From Anammoximicrobium sp964645045 (GTDB taxonomy: Bacteria > Planctomycetota > Planctomycetia > Pirellulales > Pirellulaceae): a stretch of 64,000 nucleotides of DNA. The DNA is taken from NCBI GenBank assembly GCA_964645045.1, contig CAZXYZ010000026.1, positions 1 to 64,000 of the forward strand, read 5' to 3'. Shown here one piece after another: positions 43,097-51,922 of this stretch (position 1 is the first letter of the stretch; each line of letters starts with the position of its first letter). A model generated the notes under the pieces. It had not been told where the DNA came from and did not search any database. It saw nothing but the letters and a program-made list of their open reading frames with translations. Made by a program: the position numbers and the translations under genes.

Positions 43097-44572
43097 ATGC
43101 CGGACAAGGCCAATTGCGACCATTGCAGCCAGCCCATAGAGCCTAGTGGTGGATATTCCTTCTTCTCATCCGCCTCGGTCGGAATTCCGGGGCACCAACA
43201 ACTCATCGGAAACATGATGCTTTGTCAAACCTGCACTGACAGGATTATTTCTACGGAGAGTTGGACGAAGACGCCGGAGAGACAAAAACAGGAACTGAAT
43301 CCATCAGATGTACTGGAAGACCCAGCTGCTTTCCTTAATGCAATCAAAGCCACAAATGAAGCCAGCATCGTACGGAATTGCAGGTCGCACGGTCTCACTC
43401 CAGAGGCGGCAAAATGCAAAGCCCGGGAATTTGCACTGATGTGGTGGCAAGATCCTGTGAAAGCCAACTCGGAAGCTGCTGCTTTCTGGACAAGAGGAAG
43501 CATGAACGAGGCTGATGTAGAACCTCGCCCCGTCGAGATGTCGGCTGGCGATCACCAAGCCCAGGCGATCCGTAACCTGACTGCGGTCGGCGGAGTGGTG
43601 ACTAGCATCAGGCAGCCGGACGGAAGCAGCCGGTCTTGTGTAAGCTTTGAAAACTCCAGTGCATCAGATGATGACTTGGCAGCCTTGGCTCAGCTGCCAG
43701 ATGTCTTCGCTATCTATATCTGGAAGGGATGCCGCTTCACCGACCGTGGGATGCGGCATCTCGCCGGACTAGCCAATTTGCAGCGGTTAGTGATCACGAC
43801 CCAGCTATCAGGAACGGAGCCTGCGATCACTGCCGAGTCGCTCTTGGGAGTCTCGGGGGATAAGCTAACCAGCCTTATCGTCAATTTCGATCACTCCGGT
43901 CAGGACTGGTTCATCCATTTAGGCGGCGTACCGGAAAGCGAGACAGCCAAATGGACGGAGAACATTTCGAACCATTTTCCGCATCTCAAAGACCTCACAA
44001 TGGTCAATTGTCGCTTCCACGACGATTCACTTTCGAATTTAGTCGCGTTGGCCTCTCTGCAACAACTTTCAGCGATGTGTGGGACCATCAACGGCTCTGG
44101 TTTGAACTCCATAGCAACGCTCCAGCGATTGCAGCTACTCAACCTGACATCGACTTTCATTGTTGGCATCTCTGATTGCAGGCGGGAATCAGAGGCTGGA
44201 TTCAAACAACTGGCTCCGCTGCAAAACCTTCGATGTCTCGTATTGAACGGTGTCAAGATGTCGGACTGTGCCCTGGACGATGTTGCAACCCTTAAGCCGC
44301 TTCGATTGCTGGATATTTCGAACAATAAGGAACTCACCAATCGGGGCATTGAACGACTGGAAGGGCTCGCGAATCTTCGTGTCTTGGGAATGCAAAATAT
44401 CCGCCTACCGAAAACCGGCTGGCTGACGAATCTACTGATTTCAATGGGCTTTAGAAGCCCTCGTGGTATTGACTATTTACAAAAACGAATTCCAGGGTTG
44501 GACATAGTCCTGGAGGATGTAATTGCAAGAATGCGTCAAGCGTCCGATGATCTGTTAAAGGAAGACGCTTAA
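43097..44572 (+). CDS. Leucine-rich-repeat protein with N-terminal zinc ribbon
   Basis: 491 residues; GGAGA stands eight bases before ATG 43097. The N-terminus carries CDHC (7-10) and CQTC about 35 residues later, a likely zinc ribbon. From about 200 on come LRR units of the bacterial type (LPDVFAIYIWKGCRFTD, LANLQRLVIT, FPHLKDLTMVNCRFHD, LKPLRLLDISNN, LANLRVLGMQNIRL). Base composition is clearly less G+C-rich than the neighbours, a sign of recent transfer. LRR proteins bind other proteins; whether this is a sensor, effector or immunity protein is open. No secretion signal is seen. Confidence 0.82.
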   Translation: MPDKANCDHCSQPIEPSGGYSFFSSASVGIPGHQQLIGNMMLCQTCTDRIISTESWTKTPERQKQELNPSDVLEDPAAFLNAIKATNEASIVRNCRSHGLTPEAAKCKAREFALMWWQDPVKANSEAAAFWTRGSMNEADVEPRPVEMSAGDHQAQAIRNLTAVGGVVTSIRQPDGSSRSCVSFENSSASDDDLAALAQLPDVFAIYIWKGCRFTDRGMRHLAGLANLQRLVITTQLSGTEPAITAESLLGVSGDKLTSLIVNFDHSGQDWFIHLGGVPESETAKWTENISNHFPHLKDLTMVNCRFHDDSLSNLVALASLQQLSAMCGTINGSGLNSIATLQRLQLLNLTSTFIVGISDCRRESEAGFKQLAPLQNLRCLVLNGVKMSDCALDDVATLKPLRLLDISNNKELTNRGIERLEGLANLRVLGMQNIRLPKTGWLTNLLISMGFRSPRGIDYLQKRIPGLDIVLEDVIARMRQASDDLLKEDA

Positions 44573-44656
44573 TCCTTCTCCTCCCCCGAGAATTGTGCCA
44601 AGAGGAGTAAGAGTTCTTGACGACCAGTGCTCAACGTGAAACGGAAAAAGGTGAAC

Positions 44657-45019
44657 GGAAAAAGGTGGCAGGAACCGTTGTTGGGTAAACCAAACGGCGG
44701 TCCATCGTCCTGACCGGTGGAATTCCTGGGCTCTTTGTACACGTTGTGCAGATGCCCATCCGTCTCCGGACGCTCGATGATCGGAGCGGTAGCACGCAGG
44801 GGCGGATCGGCAGTCCTTCGATGCCGGGAAAGACCGGATCACCCAGAGCACGCAACTGTTCCTCGCCCGTTGGCGGACAGCAGGCGTCGCCTCAGACCCT
44901 CAGGCGGCGCCGGCTTCGCCGAGCGGCCTTGGCGTCGTCGTGCTTGCCGCTCGCGGCCAACTCAAGTACCCGGATCTTGCTGGTTCGAGCGTTTCGACCA
45001 TTGCGTCTGTTTCAAGTGC
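44657..45019. repeat. Direct repeat of about 365 bp, copy 1
   Basis: From GGAAAAAGGTGGCAGGAACC to the TTTCAAGTGC end, this block matches 46785-47149 in the same orientation; by eye more than nine bases in ten agree. The two copies bracket the toxin-immunity genes. Frames are open on several registers, but none reads as a known protein. Together with the flanks, this fills 44573-45192, where I see no other gene. Confidence 0.9.
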
Positions 45020-45192
45020 GTGGTAGATAGCCGACTTCCCAGCGCCGCTTGCACTTCTCGCCTCGTCGGCTGGTACGCGCAACCCCGTGCGGGGTTCCCA
45101 CCCGCTGGTCAACAAACCACTTCCAGTCCGCACGGCCACGCCCTTGTTCGGCGTCAAGCCTCGATACTGCCGCCTCCACATCATGCGAAACG

Positions 45193-45693
45193 CTATCTTT
45201 TTCGCAGGGGGAAGAATCCATCAAATAGTGGCCGACCGTCCACAGTCGTAATCCCGAAGTGGCGGAGGAGAGCGGCATCGTTGATGTCGTTGCTACGGTA
45301 CGCCTCCAGTTCGTCCCCTTCCTCGCCCGGCCGGGCGAGCGTAATGTTGAGGCTAAATGACTCCTGCTCCCGATAGCTCATCGTTACTTCCTTAATGGAT
45401 AGGCCCTGCAGAATCCGCCAGACCATCAGAAGCATGTCCGGGTTGCGACTAGCTCCGAGCGATTGCAAAAAGGCCCGGATCTTGTGCGGGTTGCGCTCGG
45501 CTTCAGCCCGAAGCGTTTCGGGTGCAAAGGATACTTCGTCCCTGAACCGACTTTGGAACTCCGCGGTCAAGCTATCGAGTTGGTCCAGCAAGAAGGGAAC
45601 TGCGCGATCGCGAGGCGAGTACATATCGATCATCCATCCGAGATCATGGTCGCGGAGGAGCCGTTCCAGAATGGCCGGGGATTCAGTTGTCAT
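45193..45693 (-). CDS. Putative immunity protein 2 of the Tox-HYD1 module
   Basis: 166 residues; the ATG overlaps the stop of the upstream gene by four bases (ATGA). Mostly helical and acidic in the first half (LTAEFQSRFRDEVSFAPETL), then a beta-rich C-terminal part (EVTMSYREQESFSLNITLAR; FGITTVDGRPLFDGFFPLR). No family recognised. Its place as the last gene of a toxin-immunity run with four-base overlaps, its size and its acidity make an immunity role likely, by inference only. Confidence 0.65.
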   Translation of the reverse strand: MTTESPAILERLLRDHDLGWMIDMYSPRDRAVPFLLDQLDSLTAEFQSRFRDEVSFAPETLRAEAERNPHKIRAFLQSLGASRNPDMLLMVWRILQGLSIKEVTMSYREQESFSLNITLARPGEEGDELEAYRSNDINDAALLRHFGITTVDGRPLFDGFFPLRKR

Positions 45694-46070
45694 GCTGCCC
45701 TCGCGTACGTGAAAAGGATGTCCGTCCAGAGTAAGTCATGGATGGCACCAAGAATAGCTCGCATTTCCGCCGTGTCCGGATTGTCCAACACGACGGTCAG
45801 GTCCTCAGACCTGACAATCAGATAGAGCATGGAGTTCTCGGCAGAGTCAGGACTATCGGCGTCCCAAGCGGCCTCGGCGTCCGCATTGGGGTAAACAAGC
45901 AACTCCCGCACCTTGCCAAAAGGGATCTCGGCAAGATGCCGGTATTTGTTCCCCGTGATGGCATCTTCAAATCGGACATCGGGCCAATGTCGCCCGACGA
46001 TTCTTGCGCAGGCTTCCAGGGACGCCGGATCGCCGACGGCCGGGAAGACGATGTCGTTTCCACCAATCAT
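45690..46070 (-). CDS. Putative immunity protein 1 of the Tox-HYD1 module
   Basis: 126 residues, acidic (DADAEAAWDADSPDSAEN-like stretch). Four-base ATGA overlaps at both ends link it to the toxin domain gene upstream and the 166-residue gene downstream, so the three are translated together. Pattern of alternating strands and helices (LLVYPNADAEAAW, MLYLIVRSEDLTVVLD, AILGAIHDLLW). No family recognised; called immunity from position, size and charge. Confidence 0.65.
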   Translation of the reverse strand: MIGGNDIVFPAVGDPASLEACARIVGRHWPDVRFEDAITGNKYRHLAEIPFGKVRELLVYPNADAEAAWDADSPDSAENSMLYLIVRSEDLTVVLDNPDTAEMRAILGAIHDLLWTDILFTYARAA

Positions 46071-46450
46071 TCCAATTGTTCCTTTACCTTCTCGGTTTCG
46101 CCGTGCGGCCCCTGCCTCGGCTTCTCCACCGGATAATCTTCCACACTGTAATGAACATGATCTCCTCTGCCACCCCTCAGTTGAAGAAGATCCTCCCCTC
46201 CGGCGAAATTGAAGACGAACTTTGTCTTTTCAGCACACCCCCGGACGAACAATCGCTTGCTGAGATTCTTCGTTCCGGGAGGCAGCGTGGTGAAGTACGC
46301 GGCTTTCGAGTGACCACCAGGTGGTTTCGACGCCTTGAAGAGCCACACTACTTGCGAGCTAATCGCCTTGTAGCCCTTGTCATTCGTATAGTGGAACAAG
46401 TCCTGGTCTCCATTCCGGTAGTTTGCGAATGGTTGAGGCCCGTCGCGCAC
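46067..46450 (-). CDS. Orphan Tox-HYD1 toxin domain
   Basis: 127 residues from GTG 46450. DLFHYTNDKGYKAI at the start, AAYFTTLPPGTKNLSKRLFV in the middle and GDHVHYSVEDYPV near the end follow the HYD1 polymorphic toxin pattern (an ART-like fold with H-Y-D signature). In complete systems this domain is the C-terminal tip of a large RHS or WXG-type protein; here the frame upstream meets a stop after 11 more codons and no delivery part is present. It is thus an orphan tip, as known from toxin cassette arrays. Two small genes follow with overlaps. The function (probably ADP-ribosyl-type or nuclease-like activity) is not established by sequence. Confidence 0.65.
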   Translation of the reverse strand: MRDGPQPFANYRNGDQDLFHYTNDKGYKAISSQVVWLFKASKPPGGHSKAAYFTTLPPGTKNLSKRLFVRGCAEKTKFVFNFAGGEDLLQLRGGRGDHVHYSVEDYPVEKPRQGPHGETEKVKEQLE

Positions 46451-46784
46451 GGTCCAGCTGCGTACCCCTGTCGCCGACTTCTAATAATTAGTTACTGCGG
46501 CGATTTTGACCACAGAACGCTCATCGGCCGTGGCATCAGCCTAGCCAAGAAGCGGCTGTCTGGCAAGCAGTTGCGGCGAATTCCCTGCGATTGGGGACGC
46601 GTGTTATTCGGGTCGCGTAACATGCGGATCCACGCCCCCTGTGGTGGTACGTCGAATGACTGTGCGTATAGACGGCCGATTTTCGGCGGCAAACACGCCA
46701 AGGCCGGTGGCGAAATCGGGTTCGCAATGCTTCGGGAGATAAACGGCGAATCATCCCTGACTGGGCCAGCATGTTCTGCAGACT
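46451..46784. other. Region upstream of the toxin domain
   Basis: No recognised gene. A minus-strand frame at 46492-46887 (131 codons, protein-like composition: ISRSIANPISPPALACLPPK) overlaps the right direct repeat and could be a remnant of what once stood in front of the toxin domain. The in-frame stop before the toxin domain lies near 46482. Confidence 0.4.
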
Positions 46785-47149
46785 GGAAAAAGATGGCAGA
46801 AACCGTGTTGTCGGGTGAACCAACTGGCGGTCCATCGTCCTGACGGGTGGAATTCCTGGGCGCTTTGTCCACGTTGTGCAGATGCACATCGGTCTACGGA
46901 CGCTCGATGATCGGAGCCGTGGCACGCGGGGGCGGATCGGCAGTCCCTCGCTGCCGGGAAAGACCGGATCACCCAGAGCACGCAACTCTTCCTCGCCCGT
47001 TGGCGGACAGCAGGCGTCGCCTCAGACCCTCAGGCGGCGCCGGCTTCGCCGAGCGGTCCTGGCGTCGTCGTGCTTGCCGCTCGCGGCCAACTCAAGTACC
47101 CGGTTCTTGTTGGTTCGAGCGTTTCGATCATTGCGTCTGTTTCGAGTGC
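46785..47149. repeat. Direct repeat of about 365 bp, copy 2
   Basis: Same orientation as 44657-45019. The copies agree almost without gaps up to GCGTCTGTTTC and then diverge sharply, so the borders are real ends of the unit. The distance between copy starts is 2128 bp, the size of the enclosed toxin-immunity segment plus one copy. Confidence 0.9.
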
Positions 47150-47248
47150 TCCAAGTGAATTCGTGTGATCGTCAGCGGAAAACGATGCCACCATCGCCGT
47201 TGGGGACTACACGGTCCGGCGTTTCGGCATTTTCGAGGACTGGCAAGC

Positions 47249-47277
47249 TTGACATTTGTTCGCACAATTGCGAACAT
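47249..47277 (+). promoter_or_regulatory. Promoter and operator palindrome of the HigBA-like locus
   Basis: TTGACA at 47249 is a perfect -35 box; GAACAT at 47272 stands 17 bases on as a weak -10. TGTTCGCACAATTGCGAACA (47257-47276) is a perfect palindrome with 8-base arms covering the spacer, the position where XRE antitoxins of such pairs bind. A further half site, GCGAACATGCC, follows at 47290. This supports autoregulation by the antitoxin at 47667. Confidence 0.75.
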
Positions 47278-47295
47278 GCCATGACGAGGGCGAAC

Positions 47296-47664
47296 ATGCC
47301 AAGAACCAACGTGGTTTTCTACCGAGACGACGACGGATCGGTGTCTCTGCTGGACTGGATCGACTGCCTACCCGCGAAAGTCAGGGCCAAGTGCCGCGCA
47401 CGGATCGGTCGCCTCCGCGCCGCAGGACATGAACTCCGCAGGCCAGAAGCGGACTTCTTGCGGGACGGCGTGTAGGAACTCCGGGTCGGTTTTCAGGGCG
47501 TCAACTACCGGATGTTATACTTCTTCCACGGCACCACGGCGGTCGTCCTATCGCACGGGCTGGTCAAGGAGCGAGTAGTTCCGTCGAGTGAGATCGACGC
47601 AGCCATTGAGCGCCGGAGGAAGTTCGTCGCCGACCCGCCAAAGCACACTTATCGGGAGCCGTAA
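47296..47664 (+). pseudogene. HigB/Gp49-type toxin broken by one stop codon
   Basis: Read through, the frame gives 122 residues with the full pattern of the family: VVFYRDDDGSVSLLDWID, RRPEADFLRDGV, stop, ELRVGFQGVNYRMLYFFHG, LSHGLVKERVVP. The TAG at 47473-47475 falls where relatives have Tyr (LRDGIYELR), so one base change (TAC or TAT to TAG) killed it. Everything else is intact, with GAGGG before the start and the antitoxin ATG two bases after its stop. Known members are mRNA-cleaving RelE-like toxins. Confidence 0.85.
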
Positions 47665-47666
47665 TC

Positions 47667-47990
47667 ATGCCAGGCAAGAAGCGTCAACCCACAACCGATG
47701 CGGTTGAAATCTTGGATCGGCGATACTTCCGGAACAAGCCTGAAATGCAGGCCCTCTTGGCGGAGGAGGAGGCGAATGCGGAAATCGCCCGCAAGATCTA
47801 CGACCTTCGCACCCGGGCCGGGCTTTCTCAGCGGGCGTTGGCCAAGCTCGTTGGCACGACCGCGTCGGTGATCTGCCGTCTGGAGGATTCGGATTACGAG
47901 GGGCACTCGTTGGCGATGCTCCGCCGGATCGCTGGGGCGCTGAACAAACGCGTAGAAATCCGCTTCGTCCCGGCGTTGAAAAGGGCGTAG
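47667..47990 (+). CDS. XRE-family antitoxin (HigA-like)
   Basis: 107 residues. An N-terminal helical part, AEILDRRYF-like, is followed by a complete helix-turn-helix (IARKIYDLRTRAGLSQRALA, KLVGTTASVICRLEDSDY, LAMLRRIAGALNKR). It starts two bases after the toxin frame ends, the toxin-first order of higBA loci. It should bind the palindrome at 47257. The toxin is broken, so the antitoxin now stands alone or guards against related toxins elsewhere in the genome. Confidence 0.9.
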   Translation: MPGKKRQPTTDAVEILDRRYFRNKPEMQALLAEEEANAEIARKIYDLRTRAGLSQRALAKLVGTTASVICRLEDSDYEGHSLAMLRRIAGALNKRVEIRFVPALKRA

Positions 47991-48107
47991 CGCAAACACG
48001 GCGTTCGTTTCGTGACACCCATCTTCTTCTCGCCCCACTGGTCGTTGGGCAAGTCTTCGCCCGCCACGACGGGAATGGTCCCAGGCGTGCTGGCGGGTTT
48101 GCCACCA

Positions 48108-48180
48108 TTGTAAGCCGAAGCGTAGGCGGGGAATGAGGCTGGAGAACGTGTTCGTCCTCGCTTACGCTTCGGTTTCGATA
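48108..48180. repeat. Short palindrome AAGCCGAAGCGTA / TACGCTTCGG
   Basis: AAGCCGAAGCGTAGGCGGG and CTCGCTTACGCTTCGGTTTC face each other across about 40 bases, a REP-like unit. It lies in the gene-poor stretch 47991-48963. Left of it, the minus strand reads GKPASTPGTIPVVAGEDLP and NDQWGEKKMGVT, which looks like a fragment of an unknown protein. Confidence 0.5.
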
Positions 48181-48194
48181 ACTTTCCGGAGGCA

Positions 48195-48540
48195 AGCCGG
48201 GCCTCGTGGCATTGGATCGGAAGCAAATGGTCGTCGAGCGGCCGGCCGTGGATCGCAAAGGCGCGCCCATCACGGCCCGCTTCCCGGCCAAACCGCGGTG
48301 GACCCTGGAATTGCCCGAAGCCGCGCTGTGACGGTCGAGTGAACGGCCGGGGACGGAGAAGCCGGAAGGCAAGCAGATGGGTTCGACCAACTGGATCGAG
48401 CTGCCGATTCAAGGTCAACCTGCCGCTCTGATCGTCGCAGGCAACTTGGCGGTCGTAGGTGGTCAGGGTTGTGTGTTGACCGTCGACTTGACAACCCGCG
48501 CGGTAACCTGGAAGGCCGGGAATCGCGGATGTTGCTGCGG
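48195..48540 (+). pseudogene. Fragments of a PQQ/beta-propeller-type protein
   Basis: Two frames carry propeller-like pieces: GKPGLVALDRKQMVVERPAV up to a stop at about 48331, then from 48377 LPIQGQPAALIVAGNLAVVG and GCVLTVDLTTRAVTWKAG. The second piece has the strand-turn-strand rhythm of a PQQ or WD blade. Stops and a frame change in between, and loss of all other blades, mark a relic. The rest of 48540-48963 shows no gene. Confidence 0.5.
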
Positions 48541-48963
48541 TCCGCGGTCCACAGGTCTTGACGTGGCATTCGGGCATTTGCCCGTAGCCCGAATCTTGGC
48601 CAATTCGGCTAACCGCGTCGGACGGCAGCCGGTGGGTTTCACCAGGTGGCGCACGGGGAAGAACGGAACCTCTGAAGTCATTTGCCGTGGCCGGCTGGGT
48701 GCTAGCGGTTCTCTCTTCCACGAAGCGTCTGCTGAAAGACTGGTACGCACAGAAGTGGGATAGACTTCCCGTCTGTCAACTACGTAGTCCAGGCAAACAT
48801 GGAAGTTGGAATTGCCCCAGAACTTGACGGGCTGGAAGCCTATCCCACGACTTTTCCAGTAGGCTTGCGAAGCGGGGTGGAAAGATTGGACGAATCCGTC
48901 AACGGTTCCGATTCTGTTAATAGTACTAATCGCTGGGACTTTCGGGATTGCGCAATCGTTGTC

Positions 48964-51918
48964 ATGGCGGAGAATCGTGTGGGCTCGCTGATGGTTCGCG
49001 CCCTGTGCTGCTGGTGTTTGCTAGCGGCGGCCGTGGGTTGCAGCCGCACGCGCTATCGCCTGGCGGCCGACCGGGACGCGACCGGCCTGCTGGCGGAGAA
49101 GTCCGCGGGCGGGCCGTGGCAGGTGCCGCCGATGTTTTCCGTGTACCCGCATCCGCAGTCGCGGTTCTTCGACCCCACGCCCGACGACGATCCGATTCTG
49201 CCGGTCCCGGCGCCGCGGCTGTATGCGTATTCGCTGCCGGAGTTGCAGCCACGCGATCCGCGCCGTTTTCGCGGTGAAGCGCTGACATCCGTCGCCAACG
49301 CGGGTATCGCGGAGATGCGCGTCTCCGATGGCGCTGTGCCAGGGCCGGAGGCTCCGCCGGCAATGCCGGGCCCCACCGTTCAGCAAGTGGCCTTTCAACC
49401 GCCGGCCTCGGCGGCTCCGCAGGACATCACGTCCGTGGATCTGGAACAGTTGTCATTGGTCCTGGGGGTTTCCGTCGAGGAACTTCAGATCCTGCCGATT
49501 CCGCCTGCCATCTGGCAGTCGCTGCCGGAACGCTGTCTGACGCGGATGCTGGAATTCGTCTCGGTGCAAGACGAGTATCGCCGCTCGTTCAAACGCGACC
49601 CGGACGACACGTTGCGCGACCTCTCGCAACGGCTGGCCTTGGAAGACATCATGGAATTGGCGTTGATCAACAGCCGGGAGTACCAAACCCGCAAGGAGCG
49701 GCTGTACTTGACGGCCTTGGCCTTGTCCCTGGAGCGGTTCGACTACGACCTGAAATTCGCCACCCGCGATAATGGAACAGGTGTCGATTTCCGGGACGGC
49801 CCCGCTTCCACGAGCCGTCAAAGCACGCTGACGATTCCCACGTCGGTCAAGGTCGACCAGCTACTGGCGACGGGCGGCACATTCCTGGCCCATTTTGCCA
49901 ACGAGGTTGTTCTGACGTTCAACGGACCAAACGGTTTTTCGGCTGACGTGGGTTCAACACTGCTGTACGATTTTTCTCAGACAGTCTTTCAACGCGACTT
50001 TATGCTGGAGGACCTGACCCGGGCGGAACGCAACGTGGTTTACGAGACGCGCGAGTTCGCCCGCTTCCGCAAGACCCTGTTCCGCGATCTGGCCGAGCAA
50101 TACTACGGCCTGCTGCTGACCTATCGCGAAATCGAAATCGCGTCGCAGGACTACTTCAGCAATCTGCGCGGGTTCAATCAGGGCGAAGCGGAATACCGGG
50201 CCGGCCGGCTGCCACGATTCCAGGTGGACCAGTTCGAGCAGGATACTCTGAGAAGCCGCCGGGACCTCATCCTCGCCTGCAATCGACTGGAGTTGAACCT
50301 GGACGAATTGAAGATCGAAATCGGTTTGCCGCCCGAGCTGCCGCTGAACCTGGATCTGACCGAGTTGGACCAGTTGACGCTGCGCGACGAAGTAACGGCC
50401 GTTGCCGAACGGGTTCGCCGATCGCGGCGAAACTTGATCACCGAACGCGGGTTGCCGGCGCCGGAGCGGGGCGCGCTGCTCAACGCGTCCGTCGATCTGG
50501 TGCGCAAGATGCTGCTGGTCGAACAACTGCAGCAACGTTTGGGCGAGGATGCGCCGGAGCTCGCCTCGCTGCAACTGGAACTGGCTCAACTGGCCGCCGC
50601 CGAAGCGGAACTCGAGGTCCAGTTCAACCGGGACGTGCTGACGCAGGAGCAGAACGTCGTGCCAGCCGCACCGCCCTTGCGGATCTTCCAGCGAACCACG
50701 GATTTGGTCAACTCGCTGCTCGTGCTCACCACGCGGCAACTCCGCGTGGCGGAGTTCCGCGGCTTGGACTCCGCCGGTTTGAACGTGATCCGGCGGCGTT
50801 CCGACGACTTGAGCCGGCGCAGCGGTCAACTGCAGGCCGACTTGGATCAGGTCATCGTCGAGCGGCGTTTGGACCGGATTCCGGAATTCGTCCGCACGGC
50901 GGCAACGCTGCTGGCCGACGCGGATACCGTCGCCGGCCAGTTGCAGGCCCTGCTGCCGCCCCGGGCGGCCGACGCCAACGCGGCCCTGCAGCAGGCGCTG
51001 GCCGATGCCGACCGCTTAATCGCCCAGAGTCAGGAGTTGCTGGCCCGCGAGGCCGGCGGATTGGCGCCGGTGGAGGTCGAGGTGGATGAAGCGATGTTGA
51101 CGGCCCTGACGCTGCGGTACGATTTGATGAACCGGCGCGAGAACCTGGCCGACGTCTGGCGGGATATCAAGTTTCGGGGCGACGACTTGAAATCCATCCT
51201 CAATCTGCGGGCCAGTGAGCTTTTGCGCACCAGGAGTGATACCAACCGGCCCTTCGACTTTTCGTTCGACGAAAGCGAAACGCGGCTGGCGGTGACCTTT
51301 GACGCGCCGCTCAATCGGCGTGCGCAACGCAACAGTTTCCGCAAGTCGCTGATCGACTATAACGCGGGCCTGCGCACGCTGATGCAAGCGGAAGACACCG
51401 TCAAGTTCGACGTCCGCGACAGTCTGCGGCAATTGGCGTTGGACCAGGAACAGTACGGGATTGCTGTGGCCAGCACCGCGCTGGCTTATGAACGCCGCAT
51501 CAGTACCCGGCTGCAGTTGCGGTTGGGCGTCGAGAACATCCGTGTCGAGGATGTGCTCGACGCGCAGCGCGCCTATACGGCTTCGTTGAGCCAGTTGGCC
51601 AGCTCGCATATCCAGTACATCCGAGACCGCATCGGCCTGTTCCTGGACTTGGAATTGCTGGAGGTCGACGAGTCGGGCTTCTGGCAGCAGCTGTACGACG
51701 AGGACTACCAGCCAACACCGAACCTCCAATTGCCGGACTACGCCCTGCCGGTCTACGGCCAGTTGCCGCACGGCACCTGGCCCTCGCACAAAATCAAGCG
51801 GATGTTGCACGTGCCGCCCGGACAAACGATCATCTACCGGTCCGATGGCGATCAGGAATCGCTGGGCGAAGAAGTTCCCGCCCCGTCGCCCGAAGCCGCC
51901 GCGACGCCGATGGAATAG
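48964..51918 (+). CDS. Very long TolC-like outer-membrane lipoprotein
   Basis: 984 residues. ATG 48964 is chosen; 48991 is an alternative that leaves a shorter leader. The leader ends in a lipobox (LLAAAVGC), so the mature protein starts at a lipidated Cys. A Pro-rich segment covers about 30-140. Outer membrane efflux repeats follow (about 210-480 and 650-900: EQYYGLLLTYREIEIASQDY, VRDSLRQLALDQEQYG, TRLQLRLGVENIRVEDVLDA). Between them lie about 200 residues of extra coiled coil (LQQRLGEDAPELASLQLELA, ADTVAGQLQALLPPRAADAN). TolC-type proteins have 420-500 residues, so this is twice as long. It should form an export channel. The stop lies four bases before truD. Confidence 0.85.
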   Translation: MAENRVGSLMVRALCCWCLLAAAVGCSRTRYRLAADRDATGLLAEKSAGGPWQVPPMFSVYPHPQSRFFDPTPDDDPILPVPAPRLYAYSLPELQPRDPRRFRGEALTSVANAGIAEMRVSDGAVPGPEAPPAMPGPTVQQVAFQPPASAAPQDITSVDLEQLSLVLGVSVEELQILPIPPAIWQSLPERCLTRMLEFVSVQDEYRRSFKRDPDDTLRDLSQRLALEDIMELALINSREYQTRKERLYLTALALSLERFDYDLKFATRDNGTGVDFRDGPASTSRQSTLTIPTSVKVDQLLATGGTFLAHFANEVVLTFNGPNGFSADVGSTLLYDFSQTVFQRDFMLEDLTRAERNVVYETREFARFRKTLFRDLAEQYYGLLLTYREIEIASQDYFSNLRGFNQGEAEYRAGRLPRFQVDQFEQDTLRSRRDLILACNRLELNLDELKIEIGLPPELPLNLDLTELDQLTLRDEVTAVAERVRRSRRNLITERGLPAPERGALLNASVDLVRKMLLVEQLQQRLGEDAPELASLQLELAQLAAAEAELEVQFNRDVLTQEQNVVPAAPPLRIFQRTTDLVNSLLVLTTRQLRVAEFRGLDSAGLNVIRRRSDDLSRRSGQLQADLDQVIVERRLDRIPEFVRTAATLLADADTVAGQLQALLPPRAADANAALQQALADADRLIAQSQELLAREAGGLAPVEVEVDEAMLTALTLRYDLMNRRENLADVWRDIKFRGDDLKSILNLRASELLRTRSDTNRPFDFSFDESETRLAVTFDAPLNRRAQRNSFRKSLIDYNAGLRTLMQAEDTVKFDVRDSLRQLALDQEQYGIAVASTALAYERRISTRLQLRLGVENIRVEDVLDAQRAYTASLSQLASSHIQYIRDRIGLFLDLELLEVDESGFWQQLYDEDYQPTPNLQLPDYALPVYGQLPHGTWPSHKIKRMLHVPPGQTIIYRSDGDQESLGEEVPAPSPEAAATPME

Positions 51919-51922
51919 GGCT

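Noticed and set aside
46004..46843. Plus-strand frame of 279 codons over the toxin gene
   Set aside because: Antisense to the HYD1 domain, which has family motifs and tight overlaps with its neighbours.
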